Assembly: GCF_040412425.1 (NCBI RefSeq)
Contig: NC_089761.1
Location: 30,950,644-31,014,643 of the forward strand
Direction: 5' to 3'
Source: Macrobrachium rosenbergii
Taxonomy: Eukaryota > Arthropoda > Malacostraca > Decapoda > Palaemonidae
DNA: 64,000 nucleotides
Position 1 is the first letter of the stretch, and the number at the start of each line of letters is the position of its first letter. Position numbers and translations under genes: made by a program. Shown here in pieces: positions 11,826 through 24,401 of the stretch. The notes under the pieces are model-generated. The model searched no databases. It was not told the DNA's origin and was given only the letters and a program-made list of their open reading frames with translations.

Positions 11826-13940
11826 TAATGCAGGAGTTTTTTTTTTTGTATTTTTGTATTTTATTTGTAATTATTTTTTCTAGGTTTTAATTCGCACTGC
11901 TGGTGGTATAATGAAAGGTAGATAAACTGCATATTTAATTTTAATTTCATACTTTTACTTTTATTTATTGTAGTTTTTAATTCACACTGTTGGTGGTATA
12001 ATGAAAGTTAGATAAACTGTAGATTTAATTTGGTATCACAACAGATTGTTTCTCTTTCATGAGGTGGACCAATTCATGTGTGTGTTTATGTTTGTGTGTG
12101 TGTTTTTGTGTGTGTGTGTGCGTCTTCACAAAAGTTAATGCTTGATACTTAACGAATCGATAGAAAAATGTTTGCACTGATTTTTTTTGCATGGCTATGA
12201 GTAGCATATAAAAATGTTTTTGGTTCCTAGGTGTGCTTTAGAATTGACATTGCTGGTGCTGAAATAAGAGGTGCATAATCTTAATATATGTTCGTTAAAA
12301 ATACAAAGAAAATTAGTTAAGTAACCGAGAAGAAATTTCAAAATCATTTGCACTTGTATGTTCGCAAAAGTTACATAAAACAATTAGTTGAAAATCGAGA
12401 TGGATTTTGAAAATGATTATACTTGAGTATGCATAAAAACCATGATAATACTGCTGGTAGCCTATCCTGAAAGTATCTGCGGGTTTTGCTCAATGTATGT
12501 AAAGCTTTACAGTGCTTAAATGGACTTCACTTAGCTTGAATGCGAGTATTGTTAACGTCATTCAAAAGATATACAGACTCAGCAAACGGGTCTAAGGTAC
12601 TTCATTTTTATTTTTTTAACTTTTTTTTTTATGTTGTGTGGACTGCGATTCATGTTTGTAAGAGGAACATCGAGGAAGAACGGAATAAGAAGAAGAAATT
12701 ATTTAATTTTTGATTCTGCAAGAGTTGATTTTTATTTTATATGCCTAAAGATTAATGCACACTGATTCTTTAGCAGACACATGAAGTGAAGAAATTAAGA
12801 AAATATCAATACGAGAAGAGACAAGATATAAATTTAAATGTGTAATTTTTCCATTACATTATCTGTCCCAAATATTATCTGAGTAAGTTATTTTGGTAAC
12901 TGTTAAAAGACAAAAAAAAATGACGATATTTTCCATAACAGCATCATTGTATGTTATCTGATTACAGTTAAAACCCTCAAGGCTGCAACTGGCTAATTAG
13001 GGAATCACAAGTATATATGTGTATGTATATATATATAGATATATATACTGTATATATATACCAGGACACATGGTAATTAATATTCCAGCGATAATCTTGA
13101 AAGGGATTATTCCGGGAAGATTCTGAACGATGACACAGGGATGATATAACCTGAGAGAGATGATTCAGATATAATTTTGCTACAGGGCGGCTTTCAGAGA
13201 TAATCATTTCGAGATAATCTTGCAGATGAGGACTCGGGAAGATGTTCCGGAGATGATTTTGTGAGCTATAATTCCGAATTGATCTGAGAGTGATAAATTC
13301 GATGTAGTTTGGTTTGATGCTACCTGAGGACGGTTATTGGTCATAAAGATGAGGTGAATGGATTGCAAATTCTGGGACGATGATTTTAGTAATAATATTC
13401 TCGAGATGATTTTAAGAGCCGATAACATTTTATCGGCTTTGAGGTTCCGGAAGGCTGTTTGTGTATTACCTTGTTTGTTCCGCTCAACAATATTTTTTTA
13501 TTGTATGTTTGTGTGTTTGTATAATATCATGTCTGTCAGTTTGTCCTTTCTTCGTTGATGTCCAAATTCTTGGATATAGCTGTCTTTGAACATGCTTGAT
13601 AGCGGTAAATACATACACATATACATGTTTTTTGTCTTTCCAAGAGTAAACTGAATCCTCCAAGTGATTTCTTTTAAACGTGTTATCATTCATTAGTGTA
13701 TGAGGTTTAGATTCAAGTCAGATTATTTACGTTTAAAATTTCTCGACCAAATGTTGTCTAGGACACTTCGTAATATTTAAAAAGGAGCATTTTGAAACAT
13801 TTAGAAGGCTGTAAGTTCCAAAGGGGAATATTTGCCATGAAGACTAACGTAACTTGAGCATTAGAAAAATAAATGAAAAATATAAGAAACAAAAACCCAC
13901 TGGTCATTGGCCGTCCTCCAAAATATTCATGAGTCGATAA
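11826..13940. other. Intron sequence with degenerate repeats
   Basis: TTCACACTGTTGGTGGTATA with an ATGAAAG(G/T)TAGATAAACTG block occurs twice (about 11889-11935 and 11980-12030). The stretch 13060-13430 has many diverged GATAATCTTG/GAGATGATTT motifs and may be a decayed minisatellite. No exon is recognised. Confidence 0.45.
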
Positions 13941-13943
13941 CGA

Positions 13944-13944
<1 letters not shown>

Positions 13945-14010
<66 letters not shown>

Positions 14011-14032
14011 GCTAAGAACAAGAGCAACAAAC

Positions 14033-14077
<45 letters not shown>

Positions 14078-14095
14078 GCAAGGAACAAGAGCAAC
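13945..14095. repeat. (TC)n-spacer tandem duplication
   Basis: (TC)n 13945-14008, then ATGCTAAGAACAAGAGCAAC, (TC)n 14033-14075, then ATGCAAGGAACAAGAGCAAC. Two copies of a spacer punctuated by TC tracts. Confidence 0.9.
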
Positions 14096-14453
14096 AAAAA
14101 CTGCTCCCTTTCTTCATGGATTGAGCATTAACGTCATCAACTCTTGAAGTTACCTGGGTTCGAATCGAAGTCGGGTACGGAGTGGTGAGGACGAGTTTTA
14201 TTAAAGCCGATTCCTCCTTTTAGCCACAAGAGCAAATGATGTACAGTGTGATTAGTCGGCTGTAGCGGGTTGTTGACGAGGGGGTGAGGAAAAAGTGATT
14301 TGGGAGTTGATTCTCTAAAGTGGGTTCCATCACAAAATATATATTAGAAAATTGTTACTACTCTCTGAAACTATTTTCAGAAGCTCCGCGAAAAAATCAG
14401 TGAGATGATACATATAACTCCAGAAATGTAGAGTTAAAAGACTTATGGCTTAA

Positions 14454-14547
14454 ACTCTCTCTCTCTCTCTCCTACTCCTCCTCCTCCTCCTCCTCCTCCT
14501 CCTCCTCCTCCTCCTCCTCCTCCTCCTCCTCCTCCTCCTCCTCCTCC
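14454..14547. repeat. (TC)n and (CTC)n microsatellite
   Basis: A short (TC)n runs into about 25 copies of CTC, strongly pyrimidine-strand biased. Confidence 0.95.
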
Positions 14548-15327
14548 CTCGTAGCTGCTTGAGGTAACGTGTATGAGATGGTGCATGAAAAAAGAAACTT
14601 GACTCAGTTTCTAAGTAAAGATAAAAACCCCACTTTGTACCCAGGTGAACGAGAACTTAGGCCAACGTCCGAAAAAGTAGAAACTTTCGGAATTTTTGCG
14701 CTGATGAGAAATTTGACTGACTCGATGTTCAAAAGAAGTGGGAACTTCGTTGGAAGCTCAAAAAAAAAAAAAAAGAACTCGAGAGAAGTAGAAAATTCTC
14801 TTTGTAAGAACATAATGAAGAAATAATGATAAACTTAAATGTTTGTCGTGTACTTGTGGTTACCTTTTGATGTGGCGGCGGTTGCATACACCAACCAGTT
14901 CATTAATCAGCCTCTAACTGACTCTATGCCTTTGTCGGCTCGTGGATTCATGTAAAACTTCGGAATGTTTATCGTCATGAACTTGTTTGCATGCTATGCT
15001 AAAGCTACAGAATTGTAGACAAGTGTAGAAGTATAAATAAACATTAGTCTGGTACTCGTCTAAAACTCTGGAACTATCGTCTTATTCAGATAACTGGTTC
15101 TTCATTATCAAGGTTATATTGTGTTGGCGCAGTAATTGGTATCGTCTTTAAGCTTCTCCGATCTCGTTGCGATCCATTGCCGCTCACACCGGACGCCGTC
15201 GTCTGTTGCAATTTTCTAAGCATTATTGGGATGGTCACCCATCTCAGTCCCGAGCGTACCTAATGTATTTCCCAAAAAGCCGGTGGTTAATTAAATCAGA
15301 CACGCCTGCGAAGCCATCAACTCTCCC

Positions 15328-15635
15328 GTGGGGGGAGGGGGTAGTGTCGTCAGTGCACCTTATGCGGTGCACTGTAGGCATCACTTGAGTGTATTTGCAT
15401 CGTTCCTTCGGCCCCCAGCTGCCACCGCTTTCATTCCTTTTACCGTACCTCCGTTGACATTCTCTTTCTTCCATCTGATTTTTCACCCTCTCTAACAGTT
15501 GATTCATAGTGAAGCTGCGAGGATTTCCTCCTGTTACACGTTTCAAAACTTCTTACTGTCAGTTTGCGTGTCAGCGCTGAATGACTTCATAGGCCCCAGC
15601 ACCTGGCCTTTGGCCTAAATCCTATATATTCTGTT
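15328..15635 (+). repeat. Family B interspersed element (~300 bp), copy 1
   Basis: Shares with the other copies the blocks GGGGGTAGTGTCGTCAGT, GCACCTTATGCGGTGCACTG, CCCAGCTGCCACCGCTTTC, CAGCGCTGAATGACTTCATA and GGCCTTTGGCCTAAAT. There is no coding capacity. I recall this sequence as widespread in decapod genomes. The internal GGTGCACTG region forms a short palindrome. Confidence 0.85.
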
Positions 15636-15811
15636 CTAAGCCACCAACTGGGGAAGTGATAATCGCTGCAATTTCATTTCCCCATTCCTTTCCAGAGACG
15701 AAAGGCATCAAATTATATGAGGTCCATTTGTCGCTCTGCTGGCCAGCCGTGAGCGACTGTCTGTCTATACCCCGTATCATTAGCCTGCAAACAGTCCCAT
15801 TTGCCTTCAGT

Positions 15812-15897
15812 TTTCTCTCTCTCTCTCTCTCCTTACTATACACAAATCACAGCCTACGTCAACAGAGGCATATTGAGATTTTTTTTATAAACGGGTT

Positions 15898-15973
<76 letters not shown>

Positions 15974-16033
15974 TACTACACAGTTCACAGCGAACGTCAA
16001 CAGAGGCATACTGAAATTTTTTATAAACGGGTT

Positions 16034-16103
<70 letters not shown>
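15812..16103. repeat. (TC)n-spacer tandem duplication
   Basis: Three TC tracts separated by two copies of a spacer with CACAG and C(C/G)(T/A)ACGTCAACAGAGGCATA and ATAAACGGGTTCAGATC. Period about 135 bp. Confidence 0.9.
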
Positions 16104-16105
<2 letters not shown>

Positions 16106-16607
16106 CTCCAGGTCGCCAATTAAACCTGGAAAGGCAACTTGGATGGTAATCGTATCATCGACATCGCTGGCGGTCATGGAACGGGCCAGAGACTTTTAAC
16201 ATTTTTATCCAGGGCAGCCTGGAATTGGCCCTTCCAAATATATTACAGGAGCTTGTCGAGACATTGCTTATTTGTGTTTTGTGTTGGCGTTTAATGGGGT
16301 GTCAGATATCACGCCGAAATATTTAGTTTACATTACTTTGTTTTATGTAATCTATGATAAAAACGTTTGTAATTTATCCAAGGAGAAACACAAGAAAGTT
16401 TATATATTTATTTATTTTTTGAGAAGCTTCGAGAAAAATCATGAAGTTTGTAGACTTTTGACATCCATGTTGTAGGTCCGTTCGCAGCTGATTGTGTGTT
16501 TATTTTCCTTTTAATGCTAATGCCTTTCGGGCCTCACTATGACACATGACACCTGCTTCAGACCCCTGAGGTCTGCATTTTATTTTTCCTATTTTTTTTC
16601 TTTCTGT

Positions 16608-17145
16608 GAACCCTCCCCTTTTTTCCTTTCTAAGAACCCCTCCCCCTTTTTTCCTTTCTAAGAACCCCTCCCCCTTTTTTCCTTTCTGTGGACCTCTCCC
16701 CTTTTTTCCTTTCTATGGACCCCTCCCCTTTTTTCCTTTCTATGAACCCCTCCCCTTTTTTCCTTTCTGTGGACCCCTCCCCTTTTTCCTTTCTATGAAC
16801 CCCTCCCCCTTTTTCCTTTCTGTGAAACCCCTCCCCTTTTTTCCTTTCTATGAACCCCTCCCCCTTTTTTCCTTTCTATGAACCCCTCTCCCTTTTTCCT
16901 TTCTGTGAACCCCTCCCCTTTTTTCCTTTTTATGAACCCCTCCCCTTTTTTTCCTTTCTATGAACCCCTAACCTTTTTCCTTTTCTATGAAGCCCTAACC
17001 TTTTTTCCTTTCTATGAATTCCTCATCCCTTTTCTTCCTTTCTATGAACCCTCCCCCTTTTTTTTCTATGAACCCCTCCCCTTTTTTCTTTCTATGAACA
17101 CCGCCCCCTTTTTTCCCTTTCTATGAACCCCTCCCCCCTTTAACT
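16608..17145. repeat. 29-bp polypyrimidine tandem array, about 18-19 copies
   Basis: Unit approximately GAACCCCTCCCC plus a T-run and CCTTTCTAT. Almost pure pyrimidine on the plus strand over more than 500 bp. Pro/Phe-rich ORFs across it are artefacts. Confidence 0.92.
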
Positions 17146-17687
17146 ACCCCCTCCTATTTTCCCCTCGTACTTGGTAAGGACACAATGTTACGTATCGTTC
17201 CAGTCGTTGTATTTAAAAATGAAATACCGAATCATGTTAAACATGATAAATCACAGCCATTACAAAGAAACTGCCAATCCTTTATCTAATCATCTGGGCG
17301 ATTTTGTCATTTTCTCATAAAAATAGACTGCGTGAACGCTGGGCATTTGCCTTTTCAGAATAGTAACGCATTTAGACGCGGGTGAGTTTTGTAATGAGTT
17401 TTCGTAATGAGTTTTTGGTGCGTATTTACACAGAATTCCCGCGGCCTTATTTTGAGATGGTAATCACCTTCATGGAAGGCGAGTTATTTTAAGGGCTAAT
17501 GATGGGCCTCGATAAGTGGTTAGTTTATCAGATAACATGTGTGGTATTTAATTTTTGAGTCACAGTTTTAATGACAGGTTCAAATATTTGTAGTCCGTAG
17601 CTTTAAAGCGTCTGGCAGGTAAGCTTAAAACGTACCAAATGGTAAAAAGAAAATTAATTACCGGATATTTTGAATCTGATATGCTTT

Positions 17688-18007
17688 TCCCCCCCGTAAG
17701 GGGGTAGTGTCGTCAGTACACCTCATGCGGTTTATTGTAGGCATTACTTAAGGTTCTTTGCAGCCTGCCTTCGTCCCCTAGCTGCAACCCCTTTCGTTCC
17801 TTTTACTGTACCTCTTTTCATATTCTCTTTCTTCCATCTCACTTTCCTCAACCCTCTCATAACAAGTGATTCATAGTGCAACTGCGGGGTTTTCTCTCCT
17901 GTTACATCTTTCAAACCCTTTTACTGTCAAATTTCGTTTCAGCGCTGAATGACCTCATAGGTCTCAGTGCCTGGCCTTTGGCCTAAATTCTATACTCAGT
18001 TCAATTC
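17688..18007 (+). repeat. Family B interspersed element, copy 2, with target-site duplication
   Basis: Full-length copy running from GTAAGGGGGTAGTGTCGTCA to GCCTAAATTCTATACTC. It is flanked by GATATGCTTTTCCCC (17678-17692) and GATATGCTTTCCCC (18008-18021), a near-perfect duplication of about 14 bp. Confidence 0.88.
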
Positions 18008-18284
18008 GATATGCTTTCCCCGAAATGATCCAATTAATTACTTTGAATTTCTTATGTTCCTGGCCTTCGCTTCTTGCATTGATTTACTCTTGGCAATTTA
18101 AATTTCTGTCAGTGAATCCAAAGTATTATTTTTCTCTGACGTGTCAATTGCCTCCAGGAAAAGTTGGTTAATACTGTCAGATCGTCTCATAACAAATAAA
18201 GATTCTCTCTGTTAACTTTTCTTTCAGAGTTTATTTACACTAAATAGTCATAAAGACTCTCCCTAAACTGGTTTTTACTCTCAG

Positions 18285-18515
18285 TCAAAAAATACACGAA
18301 TATTCCAGTTAATACAATTTAAAATACCTAAGTGAAAAATACACGAATATTCCAGCTGATTCAGTTTAAAATGCCTAAGTAAAAAATACACGAATATTCC
18401 AGCTGATACAATTTAAAATGCTTAAGTGAAAAATACACGGAATATTCCAGCTGATTCAATTTAAAATGCTCAAGTAAAAAAATACGCGAATATTCCAGCT
18501 GATTCAATTTAAAAT
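18285..18515. repeat. Tandem repeat, ~50-bp unit, 5 copies
   Basis: Unit has AAAATACACGAATATTCCAG and CTGATTCAATTTAAAATGC. Spacing is about 50-53 bp. Confidence 0.88.
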
Positions 18516-18611
18516 GCTTATTAGTTCAATGAAGGCAATCACTGACTGCCAAATGGGTTGAGCAAACTAGAGAATTAACGTTAATTAACTTTGTAGTTTA
18601 TTCACGTGTCG

Positions 18612-19255
18612 TTTTTTTCCGTTGATGGAGTCATATCAACTATATTGTTATATATTTTAGTGTAAAAATACCGACGGAATGGGCAACCAAGTACCCTTAA
18701 CTAGCCAGACCCGGAGAAAACAATAAGGTTTTTATTTTTCGTTGATGGAATCAACCAGGTACCCCTAACTTGCCCAGGACCGAAGAAAGCAACGATTTTA
18801 TTTTTCTTTGTTGGAATCATGCAAATTATACTGTTGAATTGGATGGAATACAGAATTTAGGCCAAAGGACAAGCGCTGGGACCTATGAGGTCATTCAGTG
18901 CTGAAACGGAAACTGACAGTAAAAGGTTTGAAAGGTGTAACAGGAGGAAAACCTCAAAGCAGCTGCGCTATGAATAAACTGTTAGGAGAGGGTTGAGGAA
19001 AGTAAGATGGAAGAAAGAGAATATGAACGGAGGTACAGCAAAAGGAATGAAAGGGGTTGCAGCTAGGGGCCTATGGAAGGGACGCTGCAAAGAACCTTTA
19101 AGTCATGCCTACAGTGCACCGCATGAGGTGCACTGACGGCATTACCCACCCTACGGGGAAAATTATTTTGTTATATATTGTGGTGAAAAGAGCCGCCGGA
19201 ATGGGCAACCAGGTGGCAACCAAGAACCCAGAACTAGCCTAGACCCGAATTAAAC
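18612..19255. repeat. Tandem repeat of about 115 bp, third copy split by a family B insertion
   Basis: Units hold TTGATGGAATCAT, ACGGAATGGGCAACCA and CTAGCCAGACCCGGA. The first copy is about 18612-18730, the second is internally deleted, and the third begins near 18795 and resumes at about 19172 beyond the inserted element. Confidence 0.7.
18836..19159 (-). repeat. Family B interspersed element, copy 3, inverted
   Basis: Reverse complement of the family: AATTTAGGCCAAAGG, CCTATGAGGTCATTCAGTGC and TGCACCGCATGAGGTGCACT. It interrupts a tandem-repeat unit. AAATTATACTGTT (18823-18835) and AAATTATTTTGTT (19160-19172) flank it and look like a diverged target-site duplication. Confidence 0.85.
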
Positions 19256-19522
19256 ACTGGTAAGAATGAGGAAGGAAGCGTGCTATGCTGCAAGCCGGTA
19301 TAGGAAGCATAAATCAGAGCAAAAGACCTTCGGCAAACAAGGTTTATGCTCCTCATAGATGAAAAAAGCTGTCTGGTTAAGCGAGGTCATGCCTCAGAGA
19401 GGCTAAGTTTTTTTTTTTTTTCTTTTTTTCTCCAGCGCTAGAACGGCGTATCTGCTAAATGTAGTTTTTGTCCTTTGAATCAGAAACCATTTGTTTTATA
19501 AATCAAGTGTGTGAAAGTCTTC

Positions 19523-19524
<2 letters not shown>

Positions 19525-19588
<64 letters not shown>

Positions 19589-19680
19589 CAGCAATAGATA
19601 TTTACTCATCGTTGAAATATTTGAGCAGTTTTATAAAGCCTTACGATTAACAAGTACTAGAATGATTTTCATTAAGCTAA

Positions 19681-19712
<32 letters not shown>
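19525..19712. repeat. (TC)n and (GA)n microsatellites
   Basis: (TC)n at 19525-19585 and (GA)n at 19682-19712. Confidence 0.95.
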
Positions 19713-19714
<2 letters not shown>

Positions 19715-19894
19715 CACCAGCCAAATACCGAACTCTAGAGGCCATTTCTAATCCCTCCTACGTCAGCACTCACTCCTTTGCACTGCAGATGGTCTTGATA
19801 AGAAGTGCATGAAGAAGTTAACAAGTCCACAACCTCACGCCTTAAATAAACGTAGGCTCTTGCTTCTTCGTTCAGCAGCTTGCCTGACCTCAAA

Positions 19895-20935
19895 CGTTTT
19901 CCCCTTATACGGAAACGTTCTCCCCTTAATAGGAAATGTTTTCCTCTTAATCGGAAACGTTTCCCCCGTAATCGGGAACGTTTTCTCCTTAATCTGGAAC
20001 GTTTTCTCCTTAATCGGAAACGTTTCCCCCATAATTGGAAACGTTTCTCCCATAATCGGAAACTTTTCCCCTTAGTCGGGAACGTTCCCCCCATAATCGG
20101 AAACGTTTTCCCCTTAATCGGAGACGTTTTCCCCTTTATCGGAAACGTTTTCCCCTTAATCGGGAACGTTTTCCCCTTAATCGGAAACGCTTTCCCCTTA
20201 ATCGGAAACGTTTTCCCCTTCATCGTAAACGTTTTACCCTTAATCGGAAACGTTTTCCCCTTAATCGAAAACGTTTCCCCCTTAATCGGAAACGTTTTCC
20301 CCTTAATCGGGTACGTTTTCCCCTTAATCGGAAACGTTTTCCCCTTCATCATAAACGTTTTACCCTTAATCGGAAACGTTTGCCCCTTCATCGTAAACGT
20401 TTTACCCTTAATCGGAAACGTTTTCCCCTTAATCGAAAACGTTTCCCCCTTAATCGGAAACGTTGCCCCCTTTATCGGAAACGTCTTCCCCTTAATCGGG
20501 TACGTTTTCCCCTTAATCGGAAACGTTTACCCCGTAATCTGGAACGTTTCCTCCTTAATCTGGAACGTTTTCTCCTTTATCGGAAACGTTTCCCCCATAA
20601 TCGGAAACGTTTCTCCCATAATCGGAAAATTTTCCCCTTAGTCGGGAACGTTCCCCCCATAATCGGAAACGTTTTCCCCTTAATCGGAAACGCTTTCCCC
20701 TTAATCGGAGACGTTTTCCCCTTTATCGGAAACGTTTCCCCTTTATCAGAAACGTTTTCCCCTTAATCGGAAACGTTGCCCCCTTTATCGGAAACGTTTT
20801 CCCCTTAATCGGGAACGTTTTCCCCTTAATCGGAAACGCTTTCCCCTTAATCGGAAACGTTTTCCCCCTTCATCGTAAACGTTTTACCCTTAATCGGAAA
20901 CGTTTTCCCCTTAATCGGAAACGTTTCCGCCAGAT
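19895..20935. repeat. 21-bp tandem array, about 49 copies
   Basis: Unit approximately CGGAAACGTTTTCCCCTTAAT. Variants (CATCG, TTTATCG, CCCATAATCGG) recur in blocks: the stretch around 19990-20230 reappears near 20530-20750, indicating duplications larger than the unit. Because 21 is a multiple of three, both strands stay open for long stretches (G-K-T-F-P-I-K on the minus strand; I-G-N-V-F-P-L on the plus). I treat both as non-coding. Confidence 0.93.
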
Positions 20936-21328
20936 TCACTCCGCTTTAACAAGTGCGTATATGCACAAGGTCTTAATTTGCAGGATACAAGAGAAACTTG
21001 GCGCAGGCAGCTTTGATGCCTTAAAAACCAATTAAACATAGTTTCCGGATCAAAGGGAAAGCAAACGGTCGTGACTGGTAAATGTGTGCTTTTGCCTCTT
21101 TTATGGTATTAAATATTTTATAAACACATCCATTTATGGAAAACAGACTTCATGCAGTTTTTGCTTGAAAGTTTTGCATGTGTCGTTTTTTTTTAGTGCG
21201 CATTGAATACTGTAGATCAGGATAGACTGTCTTGCTATCAGGATAGTATTTCAGTCTTGGGAAGAAGCGGTTCAGTATACATCAGTTTTTCCCAATCAAA
21301 TTTCCATCCTATATACACTTACACTCAC

Positions 21329-21474
<146 letters not shown>

Positions 21475-21607
21475 ATATGTATATAAGGCATATCCGTCCA
21501 GTTAGAAATGACTGCAATTTTACAGGAATTTGCTATTGCATCTGCGTTCAGTATATCAACATATCATGGAGCTAAATCTTTCAGCAGTACCAATAGCACG
21601 GGTCACA

Positions 21608-21608
<1 letters not shown>

Positions 21609-21684
<76 letters not shown>
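21609..21684. repeat. (TC)n microsatellite
   Basis: About 38 TC repeats. Confidence 0.95.
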
Positions 21685-21689
<5 letters not shown>

Positions 21690-22240
21690 TATATATTTTG
21701 CCCCTCAGCCTCGCACTCGAGAGATGCCTAGAGCTATTCTTCACTGGTACTCTGGTTACGGGTTATGACTCAAGCATACGTAGTCGTGCAAATGTTTAAA
21801 TGGAAACTTGAACCCCAGAATTTGTATTTCTCAGGTACATCTTAACTTGCATATTGACTTCTCTGGAGACTGAATCTACACCGTTATCACCAATTTTATC
21901 CCTCAAGTGACCGAGGTTATTTGAGGTAAACTTCGAATATTTATTCTATCTTACCAGGAGTAAAAAAAGAACAGGCTGATAATTCTCTGTGCTTCACCCT
22001 TTTACGAGCAGAGAAAGAATGAATTAAATGAACGAATGTATAGATGAAAATGTACGCATATTATTAAGATACAGTGGAAATTGCTTCAGGGTAGTAATGC
22101 ATTGCATCTTCGCTTGAACTTTCGAGGTTCTATTTCCACAACATCCTCAGGGAAAGCGTAACTGCTTGATATGCCAGAAGTACGACGCTGTTGCAGAATT
22201 AATAAAGAAAAAACTATAAATCTTGAAGCTGCAAATACGC

Positions 22241-22410
<170 letters not shown>

Positions 22411-22814
22411 AACTTTACCGGGAGGCACCAGGCGCCCTCGATAACTTATGTCTTTTATACCATGAACGCTTAACTTTTGTGTACCAGGAAGCTCCCTGTT
22501 AAACCCTCCGTCCTTAACACGAACTCGACCCTCCGTCCTTCGAGTCTCACCTTTACGTTCAAGCTGATTTGACCGCAGGTAAGATCCCGGCCTGTCAGTC
22601 CAGACACAAGCGGTGGATCGTCTTCAATCATGGACCGAGTTAGATGCAGCACATATCTGTTGTGGCGGTCCTCTTTAATCCCCCCGGCACCCATTTTTAA
22701 AGGACTTATAAATATTAGAGGGGCAGTTAAAGATGTTGGGTGATGAGGTGTCCAGTCATTCGCGAGACCTTGCGTACGCCACTCGCTCATCGGAGCGGGT
22801 TAGACGTATCGGAG

Positions 22815-23030
22815 AATTTTGCAAGGTTATTTATTTATTTATTTGTTCTTATATTTTTTATTTTATTTGTTAATTTGTGTTTTTCTAATAACCGATCTCC
22901 TCTTTCGGTGTTTCCCATTACCATCTGTTACTTCTTTCGAATGGACACAAATATTCTTTGGAAGCTTGAATTTCAAGTCAGTGGCCACTGTGGTGGGCTT
23001 GTTCCATATGGATAGGGCTCATCTTCTGAT

Positions 23031-23060
<30 letters not shown>
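22815..23060 (+). repeat. Family D element
   Basis: TTTATTTATTTATTTGTTC lead, ATCTGTTACTTCTTTCGAA, CTTTGGAAGCTTGAATTTCA, GTGGGCTTGTTCCATATGGA, CATCTTCTGATCTG, then (AAT)n. The best-preserved full-length arrangement. Confidence 0.82.
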
Positions 23061-23069
<9 letters not shown>

Positions 23070-23070
<1 letters not shown>

Positions 23071-23121
23071 TATCAGTGGTCCCTGTGTGTTTATTCCGTA
23101 TGAACAGAGTTCATCTTCTGG

Positions 23122-23193
<72 letters not shown>

Positions 23194-23240
23194 TACCAGT
23201 GGCCTCTGTGGGCTTTTTCCATATGAACAGAGTTCATCTT

Positions 23241-23295
<55 letters not shown>

Positions 23296-23414
23296 TTCTG
23301 TGGGTTTGTTCCATATGAACAGGGTTCATCTTCTGGATAATAATAATAATAATAATAATGATAATAATATATCAGTGGCCCCTGTGGGCTTGTTCCATAT
23401 GAACAAGGTTCATC

Positions 23415-23463
<49 letters not shown>

Positions 23464-23516
23464 TAATAATATATCAGTGGCCCCTGTGGGCTTGTTCCAT
23501 ATGAACAAGGTTCATC

Positions 23517-23588
<72 letters not shown>

Positions 23589-23646
23589 TGTAATAATATA
23601 TCAGTGGCCTGTGCAAAATCTTGTTCCCATATGAACAAGGTTCATC

Positions 23647-23710
<64 letters not shown>

Positions 23711-23764
23711 TAATAAATATCAGTGGCCTGTGAATCTTCCCATTTCCATATGACAAGGTTCATC

Positions 23765-23862
<98 letters not shown>
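23070..23862. repeat. Minisatellite of family D 3' ends punctuated by (AAT)n, 7 spacers
   Basis: The block ATATCAGTGGCCCCTGTGGG ... TTCCATATGAACAAGGTTCA ... is repeated about seven times, each followed by (AAT)n of 20-100 bp. Asn-homopolymer ORFs here are artefacts. Confidence 0.9.
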
Positions 23863-23863
<1 letters not shown>

Positions 23864-24049
23864 GCGTATTCGCCGCTTCAAGATTTATAGTTTTTTTTAT
23901 ATAATTTTGCAATAGCACCGTACTTCTGATATATCAAGCAGTGATGCTCCCCCGAGGATGCTGTGCGGCGGGAACCTCAATAGTTCAAGCGAAGATGCAA
24001 TGCGTTACTGCCCTGAAGCAATTTCCATTGTGTCTTAATCATACACGTG

Positions 24050-24236
24050 CATTTTTATCCATATATTTGTTCATTTAATTTGTTCGTTCTTTTTGTACTG
24101 CCTATTACTTTCTGTAACTTCTTTCAAATGAACGCCACATTCTTTGGAAGCTTGAATTTCAAGTCAGTGGCTCCCGTGGGTTTGTTTCATATGAATAGGG
24201 TTCATCTTCTGAATGTAATGATAATAATAATAATCT
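24050..24236 (+). repeat. Family D element
   Basis: Same block order as at 22.8 kb (TTCTTTGGAAGCTTGAATTT, TTTCATATGAATAGGGTTC, ATCTTCTGAATG), with a short AAT tail. Confidence 0.8.
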
Positions 24237-24401
24237 TATTGAAGGCTTTCAGTTATTGACCTTTTAGGCTTGGTTCAAATGGCTGTGCTCTCAGCTGGAA
24301 TAATAATCCGTGGAATAAAACGCAATGTGTCTCCTTATTTCATTAATGCAGTGCCAATAGTTTCAATGTATAATGTTTCCTCGCTCTTTTATATTACCCT
24401 T

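Noticed and set aside
14150..14200. GGGTTCGAATC B-box-like motif suggesting a tRNA or SINE head
   Set aside because: No matching A box or cloverleaf upstream and no second copy in the window.
19735..20391. 218-codon minus-strand ORF with G-K-T-F-P-I-K repeats, and a 253-codon ORF on the other strand
   Set aside because: Both come from a 21-bp tandem array whose period is divisible by three. Openness on both strands and variant spread without codon bias indicate non-coding satellite.
23070..23862. CRISPR-like alternation of repeats and spacers
   Set aside because: Here the spacers are the conserved part and the separators are (AAT)n of variable length; the host is a eukaryote.
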